From contig CDMY01000284.1 in the NCBI GenBank assembly GCA_001179505.1, positions 11,215 through 75,214 on the forward strand: DNA of 64,000 nt, read 5' to 3'. Positions 9,151 through 24,200 of the stretch are shown one piece after another. The DNA comes from Vitrella brassicaformis. Taxonomy: Eukaryota > Sar > Vitrellaceae. How positions within the stretch are numbered: the stretch's first letter is position 1; each line of letters begins with the position of its first letter. The notes beneath the pieces were generated by a model. That model was not told the DNA's origin, ran no database searches, and was given only the letters and a program-made list of their open reading frames with translations. The position numbers and the translations under genes are program-made.

Positions 9151-9462
9151 TTGCATGTCTCGTGCTCTATTCCCTGCCGTTCATCGACCGAGAGAAGTGA
9201 CGAAAGGGACGATTGATGGCATTGTGTGTATCCGACACTGACTTGGCGTGACAGCTGAATGGCAAACTTTAGGTGTCACTCATATGTGTGCTCGACTCAT
9301 TAGCGATCTGCACACTTAATTGCGAGTCTTCATACACACGCATTCACTCACGCACACAGGAATCGACACCTGCAGCGGCGTCACTTCACTTGGCGCCGTG
9401 GCCCCATCCACACACATCATGATGCACACGAGCATGTCTCCTTCCGTGGAAGCTCTTATCGT

Positions 9463-12400
9463 CTAAGCTGGTGCGAGACCCATCAGCTGATAGTACGGCG
9501 ACCCTATGCGGACACCACACATCACAAACAACCAAAGAACACCCACTCACTCTATCAATGTGTGGCGGCATCCATCCGGCACATTCACCTTTGCTGTCTG
9601 CGAAGACCAGCAGGATGACATTGTGGCTTATCAGGACGCCCTGCACACTAGAAAGGCCCCTGCACACACACACACATGCACACACACATGCACCGGTAAG
9701 CAAGCTGGCAGTTAGGATGGCACCGTCCCTTTTCCTTGCCTTTCGCTCCAGAGGTTTTCTTGGCAGTCGACATACTCTGCAGCCCATGCAGCGGCAGCGA
9801 ATGTTCCCGAATTGCGTTTATTGTAGCCGTACGTACGTTGTTCGGGTATGAGTGTGCAGATGCTCGCGACACCCGTGGTCCCATCATCCTTGCCGCTGCC
9901 CTGAGAAGAAAGAACACTTGGATATATATGCGCGCCGCGCCCATCTATTCTGTTGTGTGCATGTCATTGACCAGGTGTGCCTCTCTATACTATACACACC
10001 TGGTGCAATATGATGCTGTAGTTGTCCCCTGTCGACCTGGACAATGTGCCGGGACTCAGTGCAAGGGCTGCCAAGTACGGACTCGGACCTGGGTGGGTAA
10101 GACAGACAGCATGGGCAGTCACGTGAAGGGTCGATGACACGACACACACGTGTCTCTTGGCTATTGTGCTGTGCGTGAGCGTACTCTGCGACACGTGGAG
10201 GGGGCCTTGTAGGATGTGCATCGTGTGGTTGGTCTCCACTTGCACCTGACAGATGTCACTCACGTGAAGGGTCAATCAAAACCAACCAGTACATTTGTGT
10301 GTCTGGCTGCGTGTCCCCTCCGTCCCCTGCTCAGCTCACACACCAGAACTTGCTTGATGCTATGGGAAGCGCTATCGTCGTACACATAGACAAACCTGAG
10401 TGCAAACCAAATACCCACTGCACTCACTGCACTGGCCATTCCTCTCCCTGCCATACATACCATGTGCACTCACTGCACCTACCTGTTGGCGGCGACGAGT
10501 GCGAGTGCTCGGTCTTTGGCCCTGGCAGCACCGATGTTCAAATCGCTGCCACTCATCACCAGATCGTCCTCCGTCTGCACGCGTTCAACACCGATGGGAA
10601 CACGACTGTATGGCTTCCTCGCCCTCTTGTGTGAGCTGACCAAATGCACAGCTCACTCACCTGGTAAAATAGTTTGGCTTTGGCCTCCTGAAGGATGGTC
10701 TCACTCGTGTCTGTACGGGATGGCGCTGCATGCTCTGCACTCAACACACACACACACACTGCAACGGATGGTGTGTGTGTCTTTATCCCTCCCTCCCCCC
10801 TTCCCTCCCTCCCATGGACCCACCCCACCCACCCTTGTATGCGAGTACGAATGCGTCATCGGCCACTTTGAGGGTACGAAGGTGACGGACGGCCTAATGT
10901 GATTGATGGAGGACCCCATTCCTTGTGGTTGGTGGTGTCATTTCGTGACGCCTGAACTGAATGACCTGAGAAGCAAATATCCACTCCCCGAGTTCCGTCA
11001 GGACACCTTGGGGACCAATTGACAGCAGGCGAGCCTTGCCGTATGGCTGCAGACACATACCATACACCACTTTCTGTGTCTCATGTTTGGTCATGTTTAT
11101 GCGTGGCACTGTTCGCTCACAGTGACTGTTCGTCTGTCGATGTCGATCACTTTGTCTTCGAACAGCATCGCAACACGGGAACGCGGCAAGGGCACCAACG
11201 CCACGTGACCGCTCTGAACCAAGCCACGAAACCACCCATCTCTCTCTCTTCGTAGGCTAAGTGCGTATCTGTGCATCATGCATGTACCTACCTGCATGGA
11301 GGCGAACTCCATCCGAGGCCCAAATTCCAGCCGTGACGACACGATGGTGCCCCCACCCTCGGCTTCACGCCTAGCTTGCCGTCTGTGGTCTGTCTGCAGC
11401 AGCGATGTGTGTGTGGCGACGTAGCCTCCGACCAGAAAGCCCTTGGCCTTCTCCTTCCGATGGCGAAACGCTATCACAAATCGACTGGCAGCATACATCC
11501 AGCACAGCAGCCCACATGTTTTCGTGGGATGGAATGATACCATATGTGTGACACATGCGCACCCGTTGGTGAGTGCAGCGATTTGCGGTTGGTGGGCCTC
11601 GTATTCAGGGCAGAAACTGGCAGGCGGGCCCCAACTGACATGGCCAGGGCGCACACGGCCTAACTGATGGCAGGACACACAGGACACGCAAAGGCAACGA
11701 TACGATGGCAGCAGGGAGCCAAGCCGCGGTGCACACCATGACTTTGCCGCGGTTCTTGTCTGTCTTGTCACGGTACACCAGCAGCAGCTTGTCAAGACCT
11801 GCCAAAGGACAGGACAGACAGAGGGGGAGGGAGGGGTCGAGGGAGGACTGTCTTGTCGTATCGTGCAGTCATCAGATGCCTCACCGCATTTGACCAGATG
11901 AAGGTCGGCGATGCTCGTGTTCTTCTCGTAGGGCAGCAAGGGCTCGGGGATGTACGCAGACGCTGCAGCCGCCACGGATCATCATCCGGCAAACGAAAGA
12001 CATCATCAGGGAGTGGGTGTGTTCTTTTCGCTACGTGGGCTGCAGTGCATTCCGTCTCCGATGAATCCCGCGCTGCAGAGGCACTGTGACCCCTGCACCG
12101 TGTGCTGGCACCAGGCATTCGCACCACACACCTTGTCGCCACACGCTGTGAGCACAGCCACATGCGTACAAGCGACAGATGGTAAGGACCTCGGTACGAT
12201 CCCCGTCACCTAGGATCGCTTACTTTGCGGTATTGGGTTGGTTTGTGTCGTATATGCCTGTTCGAGGGAGGACAGGACGTCCTCCACAGACGAGGGGGCC
12301 CTCAGCCGCTTCAGGACGCCTCTCTGAGTGGAAAAAGCGCCCGCCACGTGCTCCTCGGGGTCGGCCGCCTTGACACACCAATGAACACAGGTGGGGATGT

Positions 12401-12958
12401 TGTTCTCTGTTTGTCTTTCTATCTGTCGGCTGGCTGACCTGCGTTTCGGTATTTGAAGGCCCTTGGCTGAGCAGGTGCTCCAGGTCATCGAGATACGTCC
12501 GTGCGAGTGTCATCTGCAGCGCATGGAACAAGGATGGCAGCATTCCCTGTTTGTTTGTCCTCCTCGCTTACATTCAGTCGTTTGTTTGCGGTGGCGCCGC
12601 TCACCAACCCCGTCGGCACCAGCTGCAGCTGAGGACCATTGGCAGTTCTTGTCCATTGTGGGTGCGAGGGGCGGCGCTGCAGCTGCCGATCATACTCCCT
12701 CAGGCCTCTCCATGGTCCATGCCTCTCACCGAATGTGAGGGAGATGCGGCGACTTGCGGAAGACCCAGGCGCCATATGGATGTTGTAGCGCCTGTGGAGG
12801 TCGTCATCGGAGGATAGGATGCGCGTCAGCCTGGCTGCCGGGTATGTTGCCTTGGCCTGGCTGCTGCGCGATGTGGACTCATTTGCCAGATGTGGTTTGA
12901 TATAGATCAGGAGCCCACACACCAGCGGAAAAACCTTCAACCTCATCACAGAGTCCAT
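9463..12958 (-). CDS. Secreted protein with an EGF-like domain and repeated strand-like motifs (possible beta-propeller)
   Basis: Minus-strand gene from ATG 12958. Exons 1-5 are clear: 12958-12572, 12546-12439, 12368-12224, 12145-12035 and 11962-11885, all joining in frame. The start encodes a signal peptide (MRLKVFPLVCGLLIYIKPHL). Exon 4 is an EGF-like module with six cysteines (CGDKVCGANAWCQH, CLCSAGFIGDGMHC). After it, exons carry a recurring hydrophobic motif: LDKLLLVYRDK, RFVIAFRHRKE, SRVAMLFEDK, DAFVLAYKE, NRFVYVYDD and VILLVFADSK. In several of these, residues like VALV or GP-F precede the motif. Such spacing suggests repeated beta-blades of a cell-surface protein. Boundaries 3' of 11800 and the stop near 9463 are tentative. 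Plus-strand open frames here are shadows. Confidence 0.6.
12035..12145 (-). other. EGF-like domain exon
   Basis: A phase 1-1 exon with cysteine spacing C-x4-C-x5-C-x8-C-x-C-x9-C, including the GFxGDGxxC ending typical of EGF_3-type modules. Phase 1-1 is the classic symmetrical phase of mobile extracellular domain exons. Confidence 0.75.
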
Positions 12959-13008
12959 CCATGTAAATGCAGTGTAAAGACTGCGTCTGGGTCCCCCCAG
13001 GAGCCCTT

Positions 13009-14247
13009 CTAGCCCTGTGACGGCGCTGCTGGCCTGGCGCCACCAGGGGCAGGCAGGCTCTTGGACAATATCTCGTATGTCATCTCCTGCACACAGGGAG
13101 GAGGCAGAGATGCGCAACCACATCACATCACGCACCAATACCACAACTGATGTGTCTGTCGTGCTTTGCACTGCAGTGCACCCATCCACACCTCTTCGTC
13201 GAACTCGTCTGGGTTCTCTTCGGGCGAGGTGTGGTCGACCACATACTTCAACTTGTCCTTGTAGAACGACAACGCACGCGCATTCGCTGACATACAGACA
13301 CAGAGCACGACCGACGTGGGAGAGAGGGAGATGGCGTATACAATGCGGCTGGCATCCATCCATCCATCCATGTTTTCATTCATCTCTGCGTACCTTTGAA
13401 GCATGTGCACATCATTTTGGCCATCTGCAACTTGCGCGAGACCAACTCCAGCAGCTGCATGAGGAACCGACCCAATCCTGCACACACGGGGTAGACAGCG
13501 GGAGCATAACAGGTGCGTGCACATGTGTGTTTCTGCCTGTGGCTGACCTTTGCTCCTGGTCTTGTTATCCACCTGCAACTCCCAGATGTAACACACCTCC
13601 TCCTACACACAAGAGAGCGAATATGCTGTCGGCCCTCCCCTCTGTCCTCTCCCGCTGCCTACCTCCAATTCGATTTCGAATCGATAGTGCACGAAGGCTA
13701 CGATATCCGAGCCATCGCCATCCTTGGACACGGTGCCGTTCGTCGCTGGCCCAGCGTCTGACCCATCCGCGGTTGATGGGGCAGCCTCCTGGCTCGGGAC
13801 GCTGCGGGCCAGAATGAAACGCGCTGAGCAATAACACAGACGATACAGACGCAGACAGAGGAGAGGGTCGACGCACCTCCCTGTTTTCCGTTCTTGTCTG
13901 CGCGTACCGTCATCCTCCGAGAGTTCTTTCCACTTGGCCCTGTCGTCCCATCCTTTCCCCCCCGGCTGCGCCTCATCGTAGAAGGTCTCCATGTTGGCCT
14001 TGGTCAGGTCGAAGCACCGCTGAATCTCCCCACGGCTCATCACAGAGGCGCGGCGGTCCTCGATTGTGACCTCCACGCCGCCTCTGTTGTACTGCCGGAA
14101 GGCTGGTGCCAGGGTGAGGGCATCTTCCAATGCGTTCGCCGAGTCAATCTTGGCCTTCTGCTGCTTGTGGAGGGCCAGCTGTGCCTCCTGGATCTCCTTC
14201 TTCTTGGCCTTGGCCTCGCGCTTCTTGTCCTTGGCTTTCCCGTTCAT
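13009..14247 (-). CDS. NAA40: N-alpha-acetyltransferase 40 (NatD), histone H4/H2A N-terminal acetyltransferase
   Basis: Six exons join in frame: 14247-13908, 13823-13663, 13602-13548, 13477-13394, 13286-13192 and 13086-13009, total 813 nt, 270 residues (human NAA40 is 237). Family landmarks: FDLTKANMETFYDEA, then after the first intron ARFILA, VAFVHYRFEIE, CYIWELQVDNKTRSKGLGRF with the acetyl-CoA loop R-x-x-G-x-G split by an intron, NARALSFYKDKLKY, and the end segment EMTYEILSKS before a short Pro/Ala tail. The N terminus is Lys-rich (MNGKAKDKKREAKAKKKE), as in NatD proteins. The known role is co-translational acetylation of the N-terminal Ser of histones H4 and H2A at the ribosome. An insertion (PSTADGSDAGPATNG) sits between ARFILA and VAFVHYRF. 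The next minus-strand gene starts 50 bp beyond its stop. Confidence 0.9.
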
Positions 14248-14670
14248 ACTCTCACACTGCCACACGCTCCTGCTGTGATCTATCAGCGGCAATGAATGAA
14301 CACCCGCTCTTCTTCAGGGCGGTTTCACGGAAGTCTCACACTAGGTCAAAATTACGATACATCGACGTTGCGGCACTTCCTTCCAGTGTGTAGGTAGGGA
14401 AACCGACGTCGTTTCCTGCTTCTCACAATTGCAAGTGATGGCCTACGGTAGAGAAAAGGCGGTTTCATTCATGGTCTGCTGCATAAGTGCGTCGTCATGG
14501 GCCGATAATCTTGAGGCATTGCAAACAGCGTGGTTCATGATGTGGGACAGGGTGCAGTGAGCATGAGTATATCACATACATGCAAGATACCAACGCACTT
14601 CGTTCGTCACATCAGTCGGATCTCTCCCCAACGTTCTCCCCACCCTCTTTCCCACTCACTCATCCGTCAG
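14248..14670. other. Spacer between katanin 3' end and NAA40 start
   Basis: Both flanking genes are on the minus strand, so this 423-bp stretch should hold the katanin 3' UTR end and the NAA40 promoter. I see no gene or clear motif. Confidence 0.4.
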
Positions 14671-17864
<3,194 letters not shown>

Positions 17865-18263
17865 CCAGCCTTTTGGTGCTTCATCAGAGTTACCGTGTCG
17901 AGTGCGAAGGCCGCATGAGATGGTCGCCGGAGAAGTTGTCCATCGCTGCTGAAGCGTGAGCGAAGAAATGATCCATGGAGCTGAGGCGCGAGAATGGCGC
18001 CATGAATGGACTGCTGAAGAAGCCGTCCATTCTCGCAAAGCAGGAGCGGTTTCAGGGAGGTGCGAGCTAAGATCATGGGAGACGGCGATCCCCCCCTCCT
18101 CTCCTTTACCGGTCTGTCTGGCAGCGAACAGGTTTGCATGAAGGCTTCAGAACGTCTGCAGTGAGCGCCGCGAGAAGCACAAACTTTTCTTGAGCCCTGG
18201 GGGGTTTGTGGGGGGCCTGGCTTCAAGCGCGCAGTCTTTCCTTTCGGCAGTGTGTTCGCAGAA
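17865..18263. promoter_or_regulatory. Divergent 5' region between katanin (-) and dynein heavy chain (+)
   Basis: The two genes start about 400-470 bp apart, head to head. The interval has no convincing open frame and should contain both promoters. It includes a run of C-rich and T-rich tracts but no motif I can name. Confidence 0.5.
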
Positions 18264-21200
18264 ATGGCGTTGCAGCCTCGTCACCGCTGGATGATATCCC
18301 AGATTGCGGCATCCTTCGAGCTCGAGAAGGATGAGGGCACGATAGAGGATGTCTTCAAGGAGACCAGCAACATCAAGAAGATCAACCGATTCCTGGACGG
18401 CTCCTCAGAGGAGCAGCATCTCTACTTCTTCTTCCAAAAGAATGAGACACTCGATGCCGCCGGCGAGTTCATCGAAAAGGGCGACAGAAAAATCATCGTA
18501 TCAGGTGCACACAAACGCACAGGCGCCCCACACCACTGACACCGCAGGCATTGTTTCGCAGTGTATGGGTAGATCTTCCACATATCCCTTTGTTTGTGTC
18601 TTGTCTGGTTGTTTGTGCAGAGGGGAATGACGTTCGTTTGAAGAGTCGCAGCATTTTCTTCCTCCGCAATGTGGCAGAGGGAAAGAGCGTCAACCTCAAC
18701 ACGGCATCTGACAACGATGTATGACATACGCTGCCTGATAAATGCACGTACGCATCCAGCAAAGGCTGCTGTTGTCTTGTCAGATTCTCTTTTGTGAGGT
18801 GGCTGCCAATCCCCTGGACAGCCTGGATGTGTCTCTCACCAGCATCTTCAATTCGCTCATCACCAACAATCTGTCCCCCCAGGGCGCAGCGGATGCCGCG
18901 CAGGTGCCGGAGGGGGGTTCTCCTGAGGACACCAAGAAGGCAGCCATGCAACGGGCCGTCGCCGAGTGGGGATCCTGCCCTGAGGAACAGAGATCCGAGT
19001 TCCTTGTCGGATTCGATAAGTTCTGTGGCGATTTATCTGAGGCCTTGAAGTCGCTCTCTGGAGGAATAGAACTGAGAAAACTCGACGCACAGTACGCTTA
19101 AGAGACGGCTTGATGCAAAAAGAGGCGAGCAAGCTGCATGCATGGATGTGCGACGCTGCCATGGATGTAGGTATGATTTGGCGTCCATCACGGCCAACCC
19201 AGCTAGTTTTGCTCAGGACTCCCATTTGGTGTCCCACTTTGAGAGTTTGCTCGAGGATTGGTGCAGACAGATCGAGAAGTATCTCGAAGAGTCGCTGGAC
19301 AACAGGAGAGAGCCACCTGACGCAGGCCCCAGGACCGAGGTGAGAGCAAAGAAACATGCAGATCTTGTCAGATACTCGCATTTATAATCCTCTTTCCCTC
19401 GTGTGAACATTATAGCTTGAGTATTGGCGTCACAGAATGCAGCGGCTGACCTCCATTATTGAGCAGCTGAGGAGCCGCGACTGCAAGGCTGTATTTGCCG
19501 TGCTGCATGCTGTCACTAAGGTGAGAGAGCCCCGGCAGACATACCAGAGAGAGAGAGCTCACCTCTGTATGTATTCAGGTGACCCATGAGGCGTCGCCCA
19601 AGGCGCGCCAGACGGTGTTCAACACGCTGAGAAGATGGAAACAGATCGATGTGTCCATCACGGAGGCCTTCAACGAGGCCAAAGACAATGTGAAGTATCT
19701 AACGACGCTCGAGAAGTTCATCGAGCCTCTCTACGTTGGCACTCCGACGACTATCGTAGACACTTTGACGGCGTTGATGAACTCTGTCAAAATGATCCAC
19801 ACGATCGCCCGCTACTACAACACGACGGAGCGGATGACCAACTTGTTCATGAAGATCACCAACCAGATGATCACCAACTGCAAGCACTGCATTCTCGAGG
19901 GCGAGCACCACGACAAGCTGTGGGAGAAGGACCCACAGAAGCTGCTTCAGACACTCGAGTCATGCCTCAGGCTCAACGAGGCATACCAGGAACAATACAG
20001 GTGAGGTATTGGTGTGGGTGTGTACATGTCTCTGGGCTGCCTGCGTTTCTTACCATCAGGGTGACAAAGGACAAGCTGCTGACCCTGCCCAAGGGCAAGC
20101 AGTTCGATTTCTCCGAGACACAGATCTTCGCTCGCTTTGATCTCTTCTGCAGGAGAGTCGTCAAGCTGATCGACATGGTTCCTATGATGGCAAAGGGGTC
20201 GGCGTGCAACACCTGTTATCGCTTTTTCTTGTCTTTGTCTATGCCTTCAGTTTTCAACGATCCAGCAGTTTCAGAATCTGTCTCAGCATCGGTTTGAGGG
20301 CATGGAGCACCTGATAGATAACTTCCGGACCATCATGGAGGAGTTCAGGGCCAAGAGACACGACCTGCTCGACTTTCACAACAACAGATTCGACAGAGAC
20401 TATGTCGAATTCAACGTCCGCATCTCAGACCTGGAGGCGGCACTCCAGCAGTTCATCAACCAGGTCAGCAAAACAGTCGCAGAATACGGGTTTGTGTGCG
20501 TATCTGGTCTCTGTCTTGTTTGCAGTCGTTTGAGTCGATAACCTCAATCGAGTCCTCGCTGAATCTGCTCAAGAAGTTCCAGTCGATCTTGCAGCGCGAC
20601 AGTCTCCGGGCTGACCTGGAGAGCAAGTTCACTGTCATCTTCCACAACTACGGCCTGGAGCTGACGCAGGTCCAGGACCAGTACGAGCGTTTCAAGGCCA
20701 ACCCGCCACTCGTGAGGAACCTGCCGCCCATCGCGGGCAACATCACGTGGGCCAGGCATCTGCTCAAGCGCATCGAGGTAAACAAGACGCCTGCGCCAAG
20801 CGGGGGTGGTTGAGAGAAACGCTTGATGACATGCTGCATTGGCTTGATCTGCAGGAGCCCATGAAGATGTTTCAGCAGCATCCGCATGTCCTCACCACAA
20901 AGGATGCAAAGAAGATCATCAGAATGTATAACAAGGTAAGAAGCAAGAGGCCAGCCACGCCAGCATGCGACGATTGACTGTTCTGTGTGTGCATCAGATG
21001 GCCAAGACGTTGGTTGAGTTTGAGATCAGGTGGTATCAAGCATGGGTCGACTCCATCGAGGTGTGTCCCAAGCAGACGCTCCCTCGCGTCTGCATGTCTC
21101 TGTTTCTCTCTGTCAGGCATGCAAGGCTGGTCTGCAGGCGACACTGATTGTGCGTCACCCTGACGACAACAAACTGTACGTCAACTTCGACTGGGAGATC

Positions 21201-24200
21201 CTCCAGCTCATCCGCGAGACCAAGTGCCTTGATAGGATGGCCACTGAGATCCCTGAGACAGCCAAGATCGTCTTGCTGCAGGAGCCCAAGTTCAAGAGCT
21301 ACTACGCCGAGCTGACATACGCCTTGAAGGAGTACCGCCGCGTCACCTCTCTCATCCGCCCCATCGCCAGCCATCTGCTGCAGCCGCACCTCGACAATCT
21401 CGAGCTGGCTCTGCGGCCGGGCATGGTCACACTGACGTGGACATCGATGAACATCGACGTCTACCTGCAGTCGGTCTATGCGGCACTCAGCCAGCTGGAG
21501 CAACTTGTCCTGACGGTCAACGACATCATGGACAACCGAATCGACAACAACCTCAAGGCGGTGTCCAAGGTGCGACTCGTCGACCTGCCTGACGACGGCG
21601 GGGCCATCTCCCTCGACTACTTTGTCGACCTGCAGGAGAAGTACGTCAAGGGTAAGCAAGGCCGGGCAGTCGGCACCCATATATGCCTCTGTTGCCTGTG
21701 CCCCTTGCAGAGATCACGTCGTTCCTGACATCCAAGTCCCTGGAAATCGAAACAGCTGTCGATGACCTACTGACCGTCATCGTCAGCTACCCCCTCGACT
21801 CCCATATCAAGGTATGCAAAGCAGGAAGCAGAGCAGCTATGAACTGATGTCGCATGTGCTGTATGTGTTGGCAGGGTGTCTTTGAGCCCAATATTGTGAA
21901 GCTCAAGGGCCACTACAATTGGAGCATGTACCAGGTAGACATAGGTGGATGCAAACAAAGAGCTTCAGATATGTATGTATGTGTCTTGCAGTCTCTTCTG
22001 AACGCCACGAAGCAGTCTCTATTCGCTCTGAAGGGGCGTCTGCATGTGCGGCCGCAGCCTACACGTGAGATAAATGTCCGTGTCCTCGTGTGGTTCACAT
22101 TCGTATCTACGGTTTCCATCAGTCAACAATGCAGCCGCGATCTTGATGGGTGCCCTTCACGTGCCGCCTCCCTTCTTCGAGGTCGAGTTGCAGCTCGATG
22201 GCACATCCGTCAAGCTGTACCCATTGATCGATGAGATTCAAAACACCATCAACAAGGCGGCACTCGCCGTGCTGAAGTGCTCCAAGGTACACAAGTCACG
22301 CGATCCCCCCAGCACGTGAACAGGCATTTTACGTTGCGTGTCCCATCCATCCCTAAACCAGAATGTGAAGGCATGGGACACGCAGACGATTCCCAAGGTC
22401 GTGCAGCAGATCCTGCGGCCCAACGAGAAGCAGGCACTCGCCCCTGCACGCAAGAGCCAGGGCACCTTCTACGACCGCATCGCACAAGACAGGGAGATCC
22501 TCAAGGTCCTGCTGCTCCTCACGGGCTCCATCCAGAGCACCCGCAACGAGGTCGCACGGTACCTGGAGAGATTCGAGGAGTATGCGTGGCTGTGGCGGGA
22601 CTCGATCGACGAGACGTACAAGACCTTTGAGAAGACGGATCCTTCCCTGGACGACTTTGAGAGGCAACTCAAGAAGTTTGTCTTTGTTGAGGAGAAGCTG
22701 AGTGAGATGGACCAGAAACACACCATCGGGGCCCTTCTTCTCGACACGTCAAGCCTCATCAAATCGGTGAGACACGTCTATTCGAAGCCGCTTTCTTCTT
22801 CATGTGTATACCGGTGTGGTGATCATCAGTTCAAGGACCTTGCGGCCAACTGGAAGATTGCCTACTCGAAGGAGCTGCATCACCAGGCCAGAGAGAAGCT
22901 CGAGACTCTCACGGAGCACATCAAGAAGACACAGAAGCGGCTTGCTCGTGAGGCCGTCGACATCGATGCGCTGAGACACGTCATGGACACACTCAAGGCC
23001 ATCAGAAAGAAGGAATCCGGTAAGCGACCAAACACTCAGCCGATCGACTGCGTGAAAGTTTGATGCCGTATCGCAGAGATTGAGCTTCAGTTTGGCCCGA
23101 TCATGGACATGTACAACATTCTGGACACCTATCTGCCGCCGAACGTCAACATCATGGACAAGGACGAGCAGGACCACAGATCCATGCTCCGATCGTCGTG
23201 GCAGAAGCTCATCGAAGAGGCATGCCAACACTGACAGATAAGCCTTCCCTGTTGAGTGTGTTGTGTTTGGTTCCAGGCCGAGAAGCGACAGGACATCTTG
23301 AATGAGGCGCAGGCGGACTACAAGAAGGAGCTCATCACAAGCGTCAACACATTCAAGAAAGACGTCAAGCAGCTGCGCGAGGACTACGAGAAGAATGGCC
23401 CGATGGTCGTGGGCATCAAGCCCAGAGAGGCCGTGGAGCGCCTCAAGCGGTTCAAGGAGGAGTATGAGGTGCGAGCGAGGAAGCAGGAGATCTACTTCGC
23501 CGGCGAGGAGGTGTTCGGGCTGCCCCACCAAGCCTATCCCGAGCTGGAGAAGACCAAGAAGGAGCTGACGTACCTGACCCAGCTGTACGACTTGTACGTG
23601 CAGGTCATCGACACCATAAAGGAGTGGAAGGAGATCCTCTGGACGGAGGTGCCCGACCAGATACAGGAGATGGGCGACAAGATCGGGGTCTTCGGCAACC
23701 AGTGCAAGAAGCTGCCCAAACAGCTCAAGGAGTGGGAGGCCTACAATGAGCTCAAGAAGGAAATCGATGACTTCACAGAAGTCCTTCCTCTGCTGCAAGA
23801 CCTGAGCAAGAAGTCTATTATGCCGCGGCACTGGAAGCAGGTTGAGGAGCTGACGGGCAAGGAGCTCAAGGTGGAGTCGGAGATGTTCAAACTGCAGTCA
23901 CTCATCGACGCCAACCTGCTGCAATACAGAGTGTGCATTCATGCACTCGAGTGCGGCAATATGCCTTGTCCCTTGTTTTGCGTCTTCTGCAGGATGAGGT
24001 TCAGGACATCACCGACGGCGCCGACAAGCAGCTGGCCATCGAGGAGAAGCTGCGAGAGCTCGAGAGGATGTGGAAGGAGCAGGCCTTTGACTTCAACACA
24101 TGGAAATCGCGGTATGCACAAAAGGGGATCCATGGCGCAGTGTGTCATTCTCGTGGGCGTTTATCTCGGTGACAGAGATGTTCCCTGTGTGCTCGCTGGT

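Noticed and set aside
10299-10902. Plus-strand open frames at 10.3-10.9 kb
   Set aside because: They oppose well-supported minus-strand exons with matching splice sites (DAFVLAYK, AKLFYQ, NRFVYVYDD) and show no domain of their own.
11097-11975. Single 292-residue minus-strand gene
   Set aside because: The frame is open through what look like introns; splice sites and the phase chain from the EGF exon indicate it is a run-through of several exons and introns of the larger secreted gene.
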